Part shown: positions 33,181 to 46,132 of the stretch, one piece after another
Layout: every line of letters starts with the position of its first letter
Position numbering within the stretch: position 1 is the first letter of the stretch
Translations under genes and position numbers: made by a program
Origin: Wyeomyia smithii
Taxonomy: Eukaryota > Arthropoda > Insecta > Diptera > Culicidae
Assembly (NCBI RefSeq): GCF_029784165.1
Contig: NC_073696.1
Coordinates: 242,156,892-242,220,891, forward strand
DNA length: 64,000 nt
Direction: 5' to 3'
The notes under the pieces: model-generated
Told to the model about the DNA's origin: nothing
What the model saw: the letters and a program-made list of their open reading frames with translations, nothing else
The model's database searches: none

Positions 33181-35540
33181 AACGACACAACTTTATATTG
33201 GGGCCTTTGTCATTTTCCTATCAGCAGTGATCAAATCGACCGAAAAGTCGGTAAAACTTTCCGACTAACTGGATTAAATCTCCGCCCTATTTTTTTCACT
33301 CATCCCGACTTCGAACCGTTTGTTGACCATTATGGTTGAAATGGTTCATCTCAGTACAAAGAAAAATTGATTTCTCTGGGTTATATTCCAACGCTCTGGC
33401 GGCGGCTGCCTCTCTCTCAAGGTTACTGTGAATGACAAACAGTTCTCGAACACCCTAATTTCTGTACACACCGCTGAAACTTTCGCGTGTGGGCAATTTG
33501 CCGCACGTCGTCGGTAAGGTTGTACACACAGTTTTGCAAATGGCCACCTACAGGTGTTGCACTGCCAGGAGTCATACCGATTGACCACTAGTTCCAAGGG
33601 AGAAGTTTTCAATGCGAGCAGCAAAAACATTAGGCAAACTTTGTCTTGCCGTTTTATCTAACGAAGCGGAAAGCAAAAATCGTACTTAGTATTCAATGCA
33701 TACGTTCATGTGCCGCTTTTTTCGAACTGAGACTGAGTTCCGGCTCCTTCAGCAAATTAGAGCTGAATTGCCTTCATTTGCAACAACGGCTCGTTAGGCG
33801 ACAGGACAGTTTCCCAAGTTAAATGTCGCTCTAAACGATATAATTAGGTGTGTCGTCGAATCGCTTGACAGGAGATAACGAGTTTTCTTGTATCATTTGA
33901 ATACCTACTTCTGATTGTTGCGTAGAAACTGTAGCGAACTGGCGTTCATGTGAACAGATGTCAATAAAGCTAATTTCATAAACAAATAAATTACAGTGTT
34001 ATAAGTAGTCATAATTTATATAATAATCGAAGGTAAGCTACAAGATAGAAACATCTTCCAAGAATTCATCTCACGTTTCCAACTTCCCCGCAGCGCTACT
34101 TGTGTATTGCTTAGAAGAACGGACACAAAAGAATTTTCTCATGTTCCATTATCACTTTTATTTCCACCCGAACAGCAAAAAAATACAACAATGACTAGAT
34201 ACAATTCGGCCCAACCGGAATTGCCTGAAAGCTTCGCGCCTGGCGGAAATGAGATGTGTTTATTTCGAAGTCTGTCACTTTGGCTGGCAGTTGGTGTATA
34301 GTACACATGAAGGGTTCTTTGTTTCCGGCGCGACGGTGGCGATGATGGGATGAATAGAAGCAGTTGTTTTCCCTTTTCATGCCCATCCCGATAGGAACGA
34401 CCGAGAGACACGATGAGGTTCTTGTCACGTCTTATACCCATATATACGTACGTTGATGCTCTTTCTGGCTGGCCGGAAATAACAGACGAATGGTTTCCCG
34501 TGGTGGCAATGAAAGTGAATACACTGTAATGAGACGTTTATATGGGTTATTCTTTGGCTTTAAAGCATACAAATACTTTAGTGATAAAGCTCAGAGAGTC
34601 TGTTTCAGTCGTTGTTCTATGTAACAAAATTACTATTTTCCACTCTGTAGCCAGTCGAAGTGACTTTTCATTTGCACCGTCACTAACAATTCGAGCCTGG
34701 GTTAGTGACAGTTTGTCATTTAGCTCCAACTTCCAACCGACGCCAGGTCTGAAACCGAGTTGCGGGCTGCGGATTGAACGATTTTGAAATACAAAATCGT
34801 TCCTTTCAACATTATTGTGTGAGCCTTTTTCAAAACCGTGCATCATAAATGGCGCAATCATAGCTATGTCGTGCCGCCTCAAACACTCGATTCTACCTGT
34901 CTGGTGACTCTCGGTGGAGGCAGAAAGGAGGAAGAAGGAATGATGCCGATTTGACGAAATCCTCTGACGATGAAATCGGATATCGATTTGATGATTGCTT
35001 CTCATCCGGTGTCGCTAGCAAGGCTTGCTATACGAGTGGAATGGAACGGAACAAAACCTACACGTGTAAAGAATACGAAAGTAGAAGGAACTGGCTTCAG
35101 GTTGGGACAAATTAAGTTTCTCCTGTTGCGGCGTGAAAATCCCAAGGGTTTTAGCGATAGTTGCAGCACCATGTGTGTATGCAGTACAAATGCTTGGTTT
35201 CTGAAGAACGTAGCAGTGTAGGTTCTTGTTTTGATTTTGTATTTTTCTGTTACAATATTTAGTCTTGAAATTGAAGAAAAAGTTTTGATTAAATGCAATA
35301 TGTATTTAAAACTATTTTTTCTTGTAAAAAATGCAACTGATAATTAACACGATTGGCTTTTTCGTAAACGTAAATCACAGTGAAAAATATCAAAAGCAAC
35401 AAATAACATTGGTAAACACAGGTTTCGCCTAAGTGCTCAAACTGAAAAAAAATATACAACAGTTCATTTAAAGTGACTGACTTTCTAAGGCAAGCCAGCT
35501 TCAATTTCCAACCAATAACCACCCAATTATATTCCCTAAA
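33181..35540. other. Unassigned stretch, no gene supported
   Basis: About 2.4 kb with many short overlapping ORFs on both strands (for example minus 33346-33630 and minus 34547-35005) and no domain. It does not resemble the LINE families in the window. It may be host intron or intergenic DNA. Confidence 0.45.
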
Positions 35541-35550
35541 GCCAGGCGCG

Positions 35551-35984
35551 ATGAGACATCTGCAGCCTCGCTGAAAACCTTTTCACCCTATCTCAACCTG
35601 CTAAGTAGACAAGAAACCGATGCCGATCGATTTCTGTTTTTGCTCCCGCCATACGAACGCTATCTCATTGCCATAGCTATCTCCTATCAGGAAACTTCAT
35701 TAGCATTCATCGGATGTGCCCTTCCATTTGTCATCGACCCATACGTTGAACCCAGCGATGGAGTTGTCGCTTCTGTTGGGTCAATTTTTAATGAAGATTC
35801 AGATCGGTCGGCTCGAATCCAAAACAAAGCAACAAGTTTCATCGGAATCCAATCGTCAATATTTGTTCCGATGCTAGGCTGGCAACTCATTCAAGTGATC
35901 ATGTATAGTGCTTTTGTTGTGTTTCAATCGTATCATGTATGTATCAATCGAAAACAGTATGATGCGATGAAACCGTATTAAATC
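35551..35984 (+). CDS. Exon-like ORF, possible membrane protein fragment
   Basis: The frame is open from before 35551 to the TAA near 35982-35984. A splice-acceptor-like CCAG|G lies at 35546. The predicted segment reads DETSAASLKTFSPYLNLLS, then two hydrophobic stretches (YLIAIAISYQETSLAFIGCALPFVI and SIFVPMLGWQLIQVIMYSAFVVF) separated by a polar loop. It ends with a short basic tail (NRKQYDAMKPY). This could be the last coding exon of a host membrane protein. I do not recognise the family. No ATG opens the frame convincingly, so it is listed as a partial exon. Confidence 0.35.
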
Positions 35985-35999
35985 GACCGAACCCAATTA

Positions 36000-37180
36000 T
36001 AAACACATTGCAAGCGTAATTTTCATACAAGACTAACCGCAGGAATCCACATATCCTAATCAATTAACTTTGGTCAATTTGTAATCTAAATTAAAATCCA
36101 CCCAAACATACTCAAAAGTATTGGGTTATATACATAAAAAGTTGATAACATGTTTACCTACTCAAGCACTGTTAATTTTGACATAACACATTTGCATATT
36201 TAGAAAAAGCATTTCGTTTTTACGGTCTTTTTTATCAGTGTGTACGACCGGAACTAATGAAACTTCCCTCCGAAGCATCCTGCACTAGCGGGTCTACCCA
36301 GTGCAAGCGTGTGCATCGTATTGCATCAGTGTTTCGGCAGAGAGCGCAAATGGATAGCGAGCGGCAGCTTATAATTAACAGTCCAACCGAATTACATCCG
36401 CTAACAATGCGATGCACGTGTCACGGATGTCAAGTGCAACAAACAGCGTCCGGCATGACGGTCGGTAGGTAACAAGTGAATCCTGGTATGGCGAACAGTA
36501 GTGAACCGCCTGGTAATGGGATTTGCTAAATAACTTACCGATGCAAAAACGTTAAGTCGGTTTGGCAAAGCCAACGATCGGATCACCGGATGGTGACAGC
36601 GGAAAATTTATCGTTTCATTTTCGAGCTAGTTGCGGTGAGCCAAACTAGGTGCATTGGATTGAGTGGAACAATTTGCTACTTCCGCCAATCGGTGAGTAC
36701 CGGCACTGGGATGGGATGAATTTCAGAGGTCGAAGTTGGAATGTTCTTGTTAATCAAATACAGCTAGCTTTACCCTAACTTACCTAACTGAGGCTTAGTC
36801 TGGTAGGAAAAAGTTTCGCGAATATAGTCTATAATTTAACTCGATATTGTCGCAATGGAATTACTAAAATTTAAATTAGACTATTTATCAATTTCTAACA
36901 GCTTTCATAACAATTTCAATATTAGAGAGTTAAGATAAAATCTATTTTTCAATTGTTATTAAATATTCAAATATTCGTTGGGATGTGAACATTATTGCAT
37001 TATTATTATATATCAGTGTCACACCATCATGATTAACAAATTCAATTTTATTCTTCATTTCCCACATTTTAGAGCTATCGTTTACAACCTACATTTTGTC
37101 CTGTTCTATGCTTAACTGCTACAGCTGACACAAAGTAATTTCATCTATATCACAATAAAATGGATGTTTTCTTTGACTAC
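36000..37180. other. Unassigned stretch
   Basis: About 1.2 kb. An ORF at 36257-36472 (Cys- and Gln-containing, ending MTVGR) is followed by a donor-like GTCGGTAGGT, but nothing else supports a gene. The rest is AT-rich. Confidence 0.4.
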
Positions 37181-37183
37181 CTA

Positions 37184-37910
37184 GCTAAGACAGATAATTG
37201 AGTTTTATGAATTTCCCATGAAAGGTTATTATGTTAGCTTACTTGCAAAAAAAAAACGCTTTTACGAGCCATGGCGGACGATAACATGCATGTGGGCATG
37301 CTTCTGGTTTTCCCAGAAATCCTTGATTGGGCGGAGCTCACTTCCTTCGTGGAGGAAGTAAAATACGAAGTGCCCTGCCAGTCGTTGCCATCCAGGATGA
37401 GACAGGTCTCGTCATCCATCACCACTGCCAAATCGCGATTTGCCGGGAAAATCGACTCGACCATCTCCTTCAGGCGCTGTCGCTTCGTCATTACCTGCAG
37501 GTTCGGGACCAGTGGACGAGATTGCCTGATATGTATGTTCATGTTCGCTTTGCACTGTTTGGCCGGTTGCACAGACCTCCCGACCAAGCGCACGCAGTAA
37601 TGTAGCCACTTTTTTCTTGGACTTTCTCTTCAGCATTCTTTGGAGCTTCTTGTCGCTCAGGGTCATCGACCGTCCGGAACCGGGCTTTCTTTCGATATTC
37701 TGATAGTTGTCCAATAGTGCCAAGATGCTATTGATGCCAGAACGACCAGTAACGTGGAATTGAATGCATATGAATAAAACCAGAGTCATAGTTAAATGCA
37801 AATTGTTTTCAACAAACTTTTGAATACTTTTGATCGATAGACTTCCCTGTGAGTGAACGCGTTTAGTGAACGCGAATGCTCTTAGCCAGCTCTTTCTGAC
37901 TGCCACTAGT
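37184..37910 (-). pseudogene. DD37E-type Tc1/mariner transposase relic, copy 1
   Basis: On the minus strand: ERKPGSGRSMTLSDKKLQR (helix-turn-helix region, about 37690-37640), NMNIHIRQSRPLVPNLQVMTKR in pieces, NRDLAVVMDDETCLILDGND (first catalytic Asp, about 37445-37390) and SYFTSSTKEVSS. It then jumps to a C-terminal piece (MPTCMLSSAMARKS). The centre with the second Asp and the Glu is deleted. The related copy at 42.6-43.7 kb retains PIENFW and shares left-end sequence from GACAGATAATTGAG. In complete relatives, as I recall the motif, 37 residues separate the second Asp and the Glu, matching the mosquito ITmD37E group. Confidence 0.78.
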
Positions 37911-38305
37911 TTCTGCTCAATCGGAAATGATCTTGTTTTTTTGCCCTCGAAAATTAACCACCCTAATGAAAAATCAAGTCAAAGATGCCTATAAAACATT
38001 AAAACGAATAAAATGTACAAATGTACATGGTCGGTTTTTTTAATTCGGTTCTAAATTTGAACATTCATGAGGTGCACAATTTGGAACAATTTATTTGGTT
38101 TCCTCTATCCATTGATTCCATATCCTTTAGTTTCCGTCCATGCTTGTTGTTCAGTTACGATACATTTTAATGCAATTCAGTTCCCGGTTCCCGCATGCCT
38201 TCGTAGACCATCTTCGGCCCTATAAACAACTATTTCATAAGGCAAAACAATCCACCACTTGACAGTGCACAAGCTGAGCTGAGATGAAGCAACTCAACTC
38301 GGTGC

Positions 38306-38467
38306 ATGTCGACGAACGGAGCTGGAAGATTGACGCGAGAAGAGTCTTCAAGTGACTCTTTTGTTTCCTCGCCAGAACTAATCCCCTGGACGGACAGCGA
38401 AGACGATGACGACGACGACGACGACGGTGTCAACAACATGAGAAAACAGCCGAAAGAAATCTGCTAG
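38306..38467 (+). CDS. Acidic ORF (53 residues), possible first exon
   Basis: ATG at 38306, TAG at 38465-38467. The product starts MSTNGAGRLTREESSSDSF, then SSPELIPWTDSEDD, followed by a run of Asp from a (GAC)n tract, and ends MRKQPKEIC. Ser/Asp/Glu-rich segments of this kind are common in nuclear regulators. A donor-like GGTGTC follows the Asp run. The antisense frame through the same tract gives poly-Ser and is less plausible. It is tentative; no family is assigned. Confidence 0.3.
   Translation: MSTNGAGRLTREESSSDSFVSSPELIPWTDSEDDDDDDDDGVNNMRKQPKEIC
38402..38426. repeat. (GAC)n trinucleotide run
   Basis: About eight units, coding for Asp in the plus-strand ORF above. Confidence 0.9.
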
Positions 38468-38469
38468 AA

Positions 38470-40850
38470 GGAGAAAACTTTTCATCCAACAAAAGGAAAA
38501 GAAGATAATGGTCCCGCACAAGTGCTCTACACGCAGACACAACTGGTGCACCATAAATTTCCGTTTGTCATCGGGTTCGACTTCTGTCAGCTGTTTATAT
38601 GCTTTCCGCCCTGATCGCATCATGAAATTGAAATTTATGTCGAGCAATAAAGTGAGCCAATCGATAGTTCGTGTGCTGCCTCCAAATTGAATATGTCCTG
38701 TTCGGGAAAAGAAGTTACATTTACATTCGCACAACTTGTGAAGTTGTGCCTGCCAGCGTGGTTTCCGTTCTCGGTTTGTTATTGGCAGAAGTAGATTTGC
38801 ATTTAAAAAGAACCGTCGTTCCATAGAAACGGATAAAATCAATAGCAGACGAATCTACTCAGAAGCACACGATATGCAAATGGAAAGATCAAAGTTTCTA
38901 ATGAAGCTGGGAATCGTTTGAAGTATTACCATGCGCCTCCTCCGTTGCGAGGAGGATGAAACCTGACCCGGAGATGTAGCTACAACTGTTTGGCTAGGTG
39001 CCTGTTCGAGTGAGAAATGAAATCGAATCGAATGCTGGTTCTCGGTCGAACGTTACGCTTATACGCAACCTAGGAACATACAATGATTGCATTTCCGTTT
39101 GCAAAGAAAGGAAAATACGCAGGTCGCTTGTCTGCTGTTGACGTGTGGCGTCTGCCCTCCTTCCTTTTTTCCCCGTCCACGACTGTGTACAGGAAATGAA
39201 AAAGGCGATTTTCGTTTTTGCTGTCGTATGTATGCAATTTCCGCCTGCATGTGATTGAAATGGATTTTTCCGCATACATGCATCCTTTCGTGTAAACTCC
39301 GTTACAAACGGTATGGCATTGAAAGCACTGTGGAATAAAAAAACGTTTGACGTTGTCACAAGTTTTGCGACTTCATTATGATTCAAAGTATCTGGAGCAT
39401 AGTACTGTAAATGTGCATCGAAAAAGGTTTTTTACATTGCATTACACACAAAAAAACTTCACATCGGAATCTTTATCACGCCTTGCGAGCCCAGTATGCT
39501 CGACAGGCAAAGCATAAACACTGGGAAAAACATTTTAAAAAGCAGAGAGCGGAATATATTTTCCCGCCCATCAGCAAATAAAAATATTTAAATCGCCTCC
39601 ATGACTTTCGAACTTGTCCCTTACAGTGTATGGAAATTAATCGTGTCGTCACTTGATCGCTTTTCAATCAATGTGAAATTGAAAGCATAACAGAGGATTA
39701 ATTAATTTTATTCCCAACACGAAACAATTAAAAGACTGGTGATCGGAGTTTTTTTTACGTTGCTGCCCTCAGTTGCACTGCGCAACTAATTGGAAAATTT
39801 TTATTGCACAAAAATTAATCGAAATAATTTGCTTCAGTGGATGCTGTGCACCGATGTTTCTCTTCCTCTTTATCAAATAACAACAGTAGCAAGTTCAACA
39901 GCGGTATAATATTCGCAACCTCGTTTGAAACTTCCAAACGGTTGGGTATAATCGATTCATAACCGCTTTTTTTTTTGTTCATCTACGACCCTATTTTTGT
40001 TTCGCCGGTACGGTAAACAACTTTTTGATAGCAGTGCCGACTGGAATCTTAAACGGATTTCGTTTGATCATCTCCCACGTTACGATTTGCACAGATAACG
40101 GATCGGTGAATTTACGGTGTCCAATTTATATGCTTCAGTAGCTGCGTAGGCGTGAACAATTTAAAATTTGGTAATTTTTATTCGAGCTGTTGATGGAATG
40201 TAGGCAGTGTTATGAAAATGACTGCAAGACAATGACAGCAAATTTTTAACTGATCCGGCTCTCATTGTATTGCACAGCTCTCTCTGTTTCCCATACGTTC
40301 GGTAAACAGTCCGACAGCAACTGACGACAGCACACATGCAACTCCATACGGGCTGTTAGTTTTCATCTCCTTATGTCTGTTGGTTATTCCAAGCTGTCGT
40401 AAATGGCATCCTATAATCTTCCGACATTCTTCAGCACGAATCCGAGCGGGATATCAGGTGATTATGATACCTACACGACAGTAAGGCCGATGAAAGAATG
40501 AGAGATGGTGCGAAGCACGTTTTTTCTTACGTGGGGAATAATACCAACAATGGAAACGGTTTGCTTTGTATTCAATATGCCACCAGCCTGTGAAAAAGGA
40601 GAAACGAAAAAATGCGAATCAATGACAACCGCAGCCGATCAGCAGACTGTCACACTGAGCAAACTAGGCTGTCATGTCTGAAAGAACAAAATACATGCGC
40701 AATAATGAACTGTCGTACGCAACACAAGACAATTTCTTTGCCTTGTTTAAGCTGTAGCTGTATGTGAGCTCTCATGAACAGCTCATGCATGAGGTTGTTA
40801 GAGTGAAAAGAGAGAAAAGTCGTCAGTATATTGTGGCGCCAGCACTAAAT
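38470..40850. other. Unassigned stretch, no gene supported
   Basis: About 2.4 kb. Three overlapping minus-strand ORFs at 38994-39386 compete with one another and show no domain. No repeats or TE motifs recognised. Confidence 0.45.
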
Positions 40851-40851
40851 T

Positions 40852-40887
40852 AAAGTTCGGAAGTCGGACTTCCGACTCCCGAACTTT
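40852..40887. repeat. 36-bp near-perfect palindrome
   Basis: AAAGTTCGGAAGTCGG faces its inverse ending CCCGAACTTT. Mismatches are few. It could be a MITE footprint or a binding site for a dimeric factor. Confidence 0.75.
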
Positions 40888-41217
40888 CTTCCGACTTTAC
40901 AAACACATAGGATAAATGCGTGTTCACGGTGTTCACACAACATGAACTGTGGGAATGATTCCAATGTATTTGTTTTTGTAAGCCGTAGTGACAGCGCAGT
41001 GGCGGCTAAGATGGTTGCAGTGTTGCGAGAACAACAAAAATAAACATCGGAAGTGAGCCTGACTGCCAGATCATCAGCGACGATTTGATCATTTTTATTT
41101 AAATGCACAATAATGTCGCTCTCCAGTCATTCTCCTAAGCTTGAATGTAGGTATCTAATGCACTACACTTTTTTATAACTTTCTATCACTTTTCACGTAC
41201 ATATCACGCAGATACTT

Positions 41218-41289
41218 AATTCCGCCTTTACTTGAGGCCTTCTTCAGTCTAGCCCTGCACTGAAGGAGGCTTCAAGTACAAGCGGGAAT
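41218..41289. repeat. Hairpin-forming inverted repeat
   Basis: Arms of about 31 bp (AATTCCGCCTTTACTTGAGG.. and its inverse) with a 10-bp loop CTAGCCCTGC. About five mismatches by eye. The size and structure fit a small foldback MITE. Confidence 0.75.
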
Positions 41290-41589
41290 ACGTAAAACGT
41301 AATGTGTAACGGGAAAAATGATAAAAAGTGAAGAAAGTATTCATGTACACTACAGAGAAGTGAATAATCCTATAGACAAAAATATTGCATAAGGTGAGTG
41401 TCTCTATGTTTGTACTTTGTTTTTGGTCTTTAGGAATTGGTTCGATGAATTTTTTTGTCAATTCAACACTAATGACATTGTGAAATTTTTGACACTTATG
41501 ACATTTTTGATATCCTAGCCTAGCTTAACTTGGCTGATTGTCATCGTTGCTACCTTGTGATCGGTCCAAATCAGTAAAATTGTACAGTA

Positions 41590-42330
41590 AATTAACTGAA
41601 TGGGACTGGTAGTGACCGACCTTTCTCATTGTACAAGTTTTTGGTAAATTAACTCATTCCCGGCAGGTGATGTCTTGCAGATTTGAATGACGAAACTATT
41701 TAATACGGTTAGAGAATAGAATAGAATCTACAATATGCAATACAGTTTGTGTTAATTGTGAATTAGGGTGCCAATCACTTATATGGAGAAAAAAATAACC
41801 AGAAAATCCAAAGAAAAAACCCTACACAAAATGTTCACCTACCCGAAAAAACACCCTGTGCAAAATCGTAGCTCAATCGAACTTGGGTGGCGCAAAACGA
41901 TGGAAGTTTGACCTTGAGAAATCCGAAAAATCACCGAATTCGTGGATTTAATTCTCGAGTTATGGAGTAATTCAAGAATTAGAGTATTTTTGATGAGCTA
42001 AGTATTGTCGAAAACCGAGGGGTCCATAAAAAAAGTATTATTCTCCAGTTAAAGAAGAGTTAACCATTTTGATTTGCGAAATGCAGTTTCTTTATCCATT
42101 AATATAGGCTTTCAAACAAATATAAATTAAATCGTTTCAACACCCTAATGTGAATAGTGGACCGGTCTCAACGGAAATTGCTCACATTTATACGTGGTAC
42201 CGGTTTGGTCCAACAGACAGTAAGAATGCTGTTGGGGCCGTGCCCAAATGTGTGTGGTTTATGTCAATAGAACTCGAAATCGCTTAATTTTTTAATGTGA
42301 AACCGATTCAAACCAACCGATAATAGAATG
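41590..42330. repeat. Unclassified repeat-like AT-rich sequence
   Basis: TAGTGACCGACCTTTCTCATT at 41608-41635 resembles GTGGTGAGACCCAGCCTTTCTCATT at 27136-27160, the start of the 27 kb repeat. Near 42208-42250 and 42316-42352 two related units occur (AGAATG.TGTTG.GGCC..). No ORF. Confidence 0.35.
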
Positions 42331-42349
42331 TTGTTGAGGCCACTCACAG

Positions 42350-42394
42350 GTGTGTGTGTGCGTGTGTGTGCGTATGTGTGTGTGTGTGTTTGTG
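42350..42394. repeat. (GT)n microsatellite, interrupted
   Basis: TGTGTG with CG and TA interruptions over about 45 bp. Confidence 0.93.
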
Positions 42395-42574
42395 ATATAT
42401 TTCAGCACGATGCAAATATTATATCATTATATTTACCAAAGAAAAAAACTATAATTGTAAAAACCTTAATTTTGACAAAAATTAGCAGATTCCAACTAAT
42501 TTTATTCAATTTTAGTAAATAAATTAAACATTTGCGGTTAAAATATTGACTTTTTTTGGGTGGAGGTAAACAAA

Positions 42575-43700
42575 AATTAAGACAGATAATTGAGTTTAAT
42601 AAATTTCCCATGACAGGTGATTATTTTAGCTTGCTCGCAAAAAGAAATTCCACGCCTTTGCGAGCGGCCTTCCGGCAGTTAACCGGAACATTCGCCTTGG
42701 CGGATGACACCATGCGTGTTGGCATGTTGTGGATTTTTTCCTTCGTTTTATTTATCAATTCCTGCTCAGTTTCCGCCACAAAATTGTTGGAGTAGATATT
42801 ACACTTCAGGTTTGCCCAGAAATTTTCGATGGGACACAGCTGAGCGTTAGGCGGGCTCGCCTACTTGGGTACCACATCGATATTCAGCCACTCCATCTCC
42901 TCCAACGATCGCTTCGAGTAATGGGTCGACGCCAGAAAAACGCAACACCGTGTTTTCGGCCTTCTGATATTTCTTGGTGAACGACGCAACTTTTGGCAGG
43001 CACTTCGTACTAGATTTGTATCTTCCCTTTCACGGCCAGTCCGTAACGAAAGAAGAGCGGCTTTGACATCCCTTTCTCGCTGATTGTCAGTCACAGCAGC
43101 ACCCTCTTGGGGCACTTGGTGTGTGAAATGAACTTCACCTCGGTGCTCACTTCCTTCGTGGAGGATATAATATACGAAGTGCCCTGCTAGTCGTTGCCAT
43201 CCGAAGTGAGACAGGTCTCGTCTATCATCATCGTCACGATCTTATTCGCTGCGTTATTGCCTGCATCTCCGAGACCAGTAGACGGGACTGCCGTTTCGGA
43301 CATGTATGTTCATGTTTGCCAGGTACTTTTTCACTGTTTGGCCAGTTACTCCGACCAAGCGCACGCAGCGATGTAGTCACCTTGCCCACTTTCTTCCTCT
43401 TTAGCATCCTTTAGAGCTTCTTGTCACTCAGGGTCGTCAGCCGTCCGGAACCGGGCTTTCTTTCGGTACTCTCTTTATTGTCCAAATTGTTGTAGGTACC
43501 GTGACTGGTGTAAAGAGCCGCACGATGTTCGTTTTGGACGCGACGGGGTACCGTTCTTTGAACGCGCGAACGTAGTAGCTTCACTGTCTTCGCCATCACG
43601 GGGTTCGACTGATAGGGCTGTCAAATTTTTTGCTGACTCATGGGTTACTATGATTGATGCTACCTGGGTACTTTCGTTAGTGCGTGTGAAGGTAAACCCA
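42575..43700 (-). pseudogene. DD37E-type Tc1/mariner transposase relic, copy 2
   Basis: On the minus strand from high to low coordinate: KPGSGRLTTLSDKKL (about 43455-43410), MMIDETCLTSDGND (about 43235-43195), SSTKEVSTEVKFISHTK, then HYSKRSLEEMEWLNIDVVPK (about 42925-42865), PIENFWANLK with the catalytic Glu (about 42830), and a C terminus NCRKAARKGVEF. The WPD of the expected FWPDLAS motif (second Asp) is lost, and stops and frameshifts are scattered. Its left edge shares GACAGATAATTGAGTTT with copy 1 at 37 kb, so both belong to one family. Confidence 0.82.
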
Positions 43701-44159
43701 TGAAAAATCGGCAATTTTTGTACATTTTTTTACCGCAAATCTAATTTCCATTTATTTTCATTCAATTAATACTCGATTTGCTCTTCCGAAGATATTTTTC
43801 TCAGTTGCCCAATCCTGAGATATCAATATTTGAAAAGGGCGTATTTCCAAAATTAAATTAAATTCATCTGTAAAAGATTTCGTTTAAGTTTAAAGTTGCG
43901 TTTTAAAACAGTCAAAAGACATCTGAACTCAACTTTACTGTGGAATTTGAGTTTAAAAAGCTAGACTAAAAATGTGATTTTTAGTGCCACTCCAAGCAAA
44001 ATTACTATTACTATTCAACCAAAAACGTTCTCTTCTAAAAAGTTGTTTAAAATCATGACACTTTTACGCTCATGAAAGTTTTAGTTGTTTTCGTCGGTGT
44101 TTTTAAGACCATCCTAATTTTCACTTCAATTTAAATGTAGATCTACTCAAAAAAAATTC
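43701..44159. other. Unassigned AT-rich spacer
   Basis: About 460 bp between two relics. Nothing recognised. Confidence 0.45.
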
Positions 44160-46132
44160 TACCTGCTTAACCTACTATTTGCAACTTGACTCTGAAGCAC
44201 GTAATCATGACAGTAGCGTGGGAATTTTACTATCAAACCTGGATATCGTTAGCGAGCTCATATACCACGCTTGTTCTCGTCCAGGGGAGTAAGTTGAGGA
44301 TAATCTTCAAAATGTTTGATTTTGCACTCGCTGGAGCTTAAGTCTCTGTTTCCAGGCACAGCTTGGAGGTTCTACAAATCAGGGGGTACACAGCTACATT
44401 GATTCATGGTCTTGTCCACATGTAAGATAAAGATCAGATGTCCAGAGTTAGTTCAAGGTTAGTCCTCATGTTAGACTACTCCGAAAGCGGTGGCCGTATT
44501 CTGTAATCGTCAGCATGAACAAGCCTGGGTCTTTGCCACATTGATCACAATTTTCCAGTTGGTGTAATATTTATTTAGAGTAGCCAGGCCCTCCTGTAGC
44601 CTGCGTGTTAGGGCTCGGATGACGCGACCCTTGTACATGATCGCAGTGTCATCCTAAAAATTGGACAATACACCACTCCTAGGAAGAAGTGCCGAGGTTT
44701 AAATGTTGTACAGGAGTGGACGCAAGATGCTACCTTGGGGCACTCCTGCGTCGACGCTGAACTACCCTGAATACACAGTGACCCTGAATGTTCTGTCAGA
44801 GAGATAGCTTTTGATGATTTTAATTAGATATATTGGAAAACTGTACACCAGGCCCTCGTACCAAACATTGTTCCGCTGGATGATGTGAGTAACTCGATTG
44901 AGTTGATGGATGGTGAACCTACCCTTCCGAAACCCAAACTTTTCCTCATGGAGAAAATCATTCCCATCGGTGCATGGAAGCAGACGGTTCAACATCGATT
45001 AAAGACACGTGCTACAAAAGTAAATGTGCCGTGGCTTAAGTGCTTGACCTAGAGGTCATCAAATAATATGTCATCAAAGCCGGGGGCCTTCATGTTCGAT
45101 CGAGACCGAAGAACTCGTTTTCCGTAACTCTCGCATCCTCCGGGATTAGGTTTTTTGAATTGTCGACGGCAGCGACTCCCTCATAGACATCCAGCTCGAA
45201 AGTGCTGGCGACGTTACGCTGCAAGTTGTGTGACGACACAAAATTTTGGCCCAGCTTGTTTGCTTTTTCATCAGGTGTAGTTGATACATTCCCCTCTCCG
45301 GACGAAACAAGCGGAGGGATGGGCTAAGGCCTTTTTAGAGACCTTAGCCAGAGACCAGAAGGCCCTTGAGCTAGAAGAGATCTGGCGAAACTTATGGCTG
45401 AACTCGTGGTTCCGCAGTTCTTGCATTCGGTCCTTGATAACCTTGGTGATCGGCCTACAGTTCGATGGTACTGGCGCCGATAGATGTTACTCAATCTTAT
45501 GATGTTTTTGGTAATGTTATCAATATGGAGAACGGTATTCACCTGAAGTCGTTGCACGGGGACCGCTGGAGGGTGTCCAACGTCGGGTCGATCTTCGCTG
45601 GAGTATTTAGAAGGTGGCCTATGTTGTTGCTCTCATTGACGGTTTGCTAGAACCGGACGCAGTCGGCACGATGGCAGTTTCCCTGAGGATGACTGGTCAT
45701 GGTCAGGTAGTGGTTCGAGTATAGCTACTTGACCACGACTGGAATCTCGGAGATGGCCATGTTGGTCAGAAAGATGTCTAGGACAGAGAGAACCCCTGAC
45801 CGGGAGATTCAGGAAGGGCACTCCGGTGCCGAGATGATGTAGTACCCGATTTCAAGGTCCTCCGCCAGGATGCCATTCAAATTTTGTCTCCGATCACGGA
45901 CGACACATCGTATCGAGCGTTCAGGTCCCCCGCAATAATGTACTCAGCCCGCCGCCGAGTTAGCTTGGCCAGATCGTTTCGCAACTAAGCAGCGGTACCG
46001 TCTCGGCTGGTGGCTTGCTTGGGACAGTACGCTGCGATAATGATGATTGGGCCGAGCGAGGTCTCGACGCCTGACGTTGCACCTCACCGCGATAGCAGTT
46101 CTTCCAACCACTACACCGATTTTATCTAGTCG

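Noticed and set aside
33346..33630. 94-residue minus-strand ORF
   Set aside because: No domain, signal or neighbouring exon-like features.
38994..39386. Three overlapping minus-strand ORFs
   Set aside because: Mutually exclusive frames, low complexity and no motif; treated as chance.
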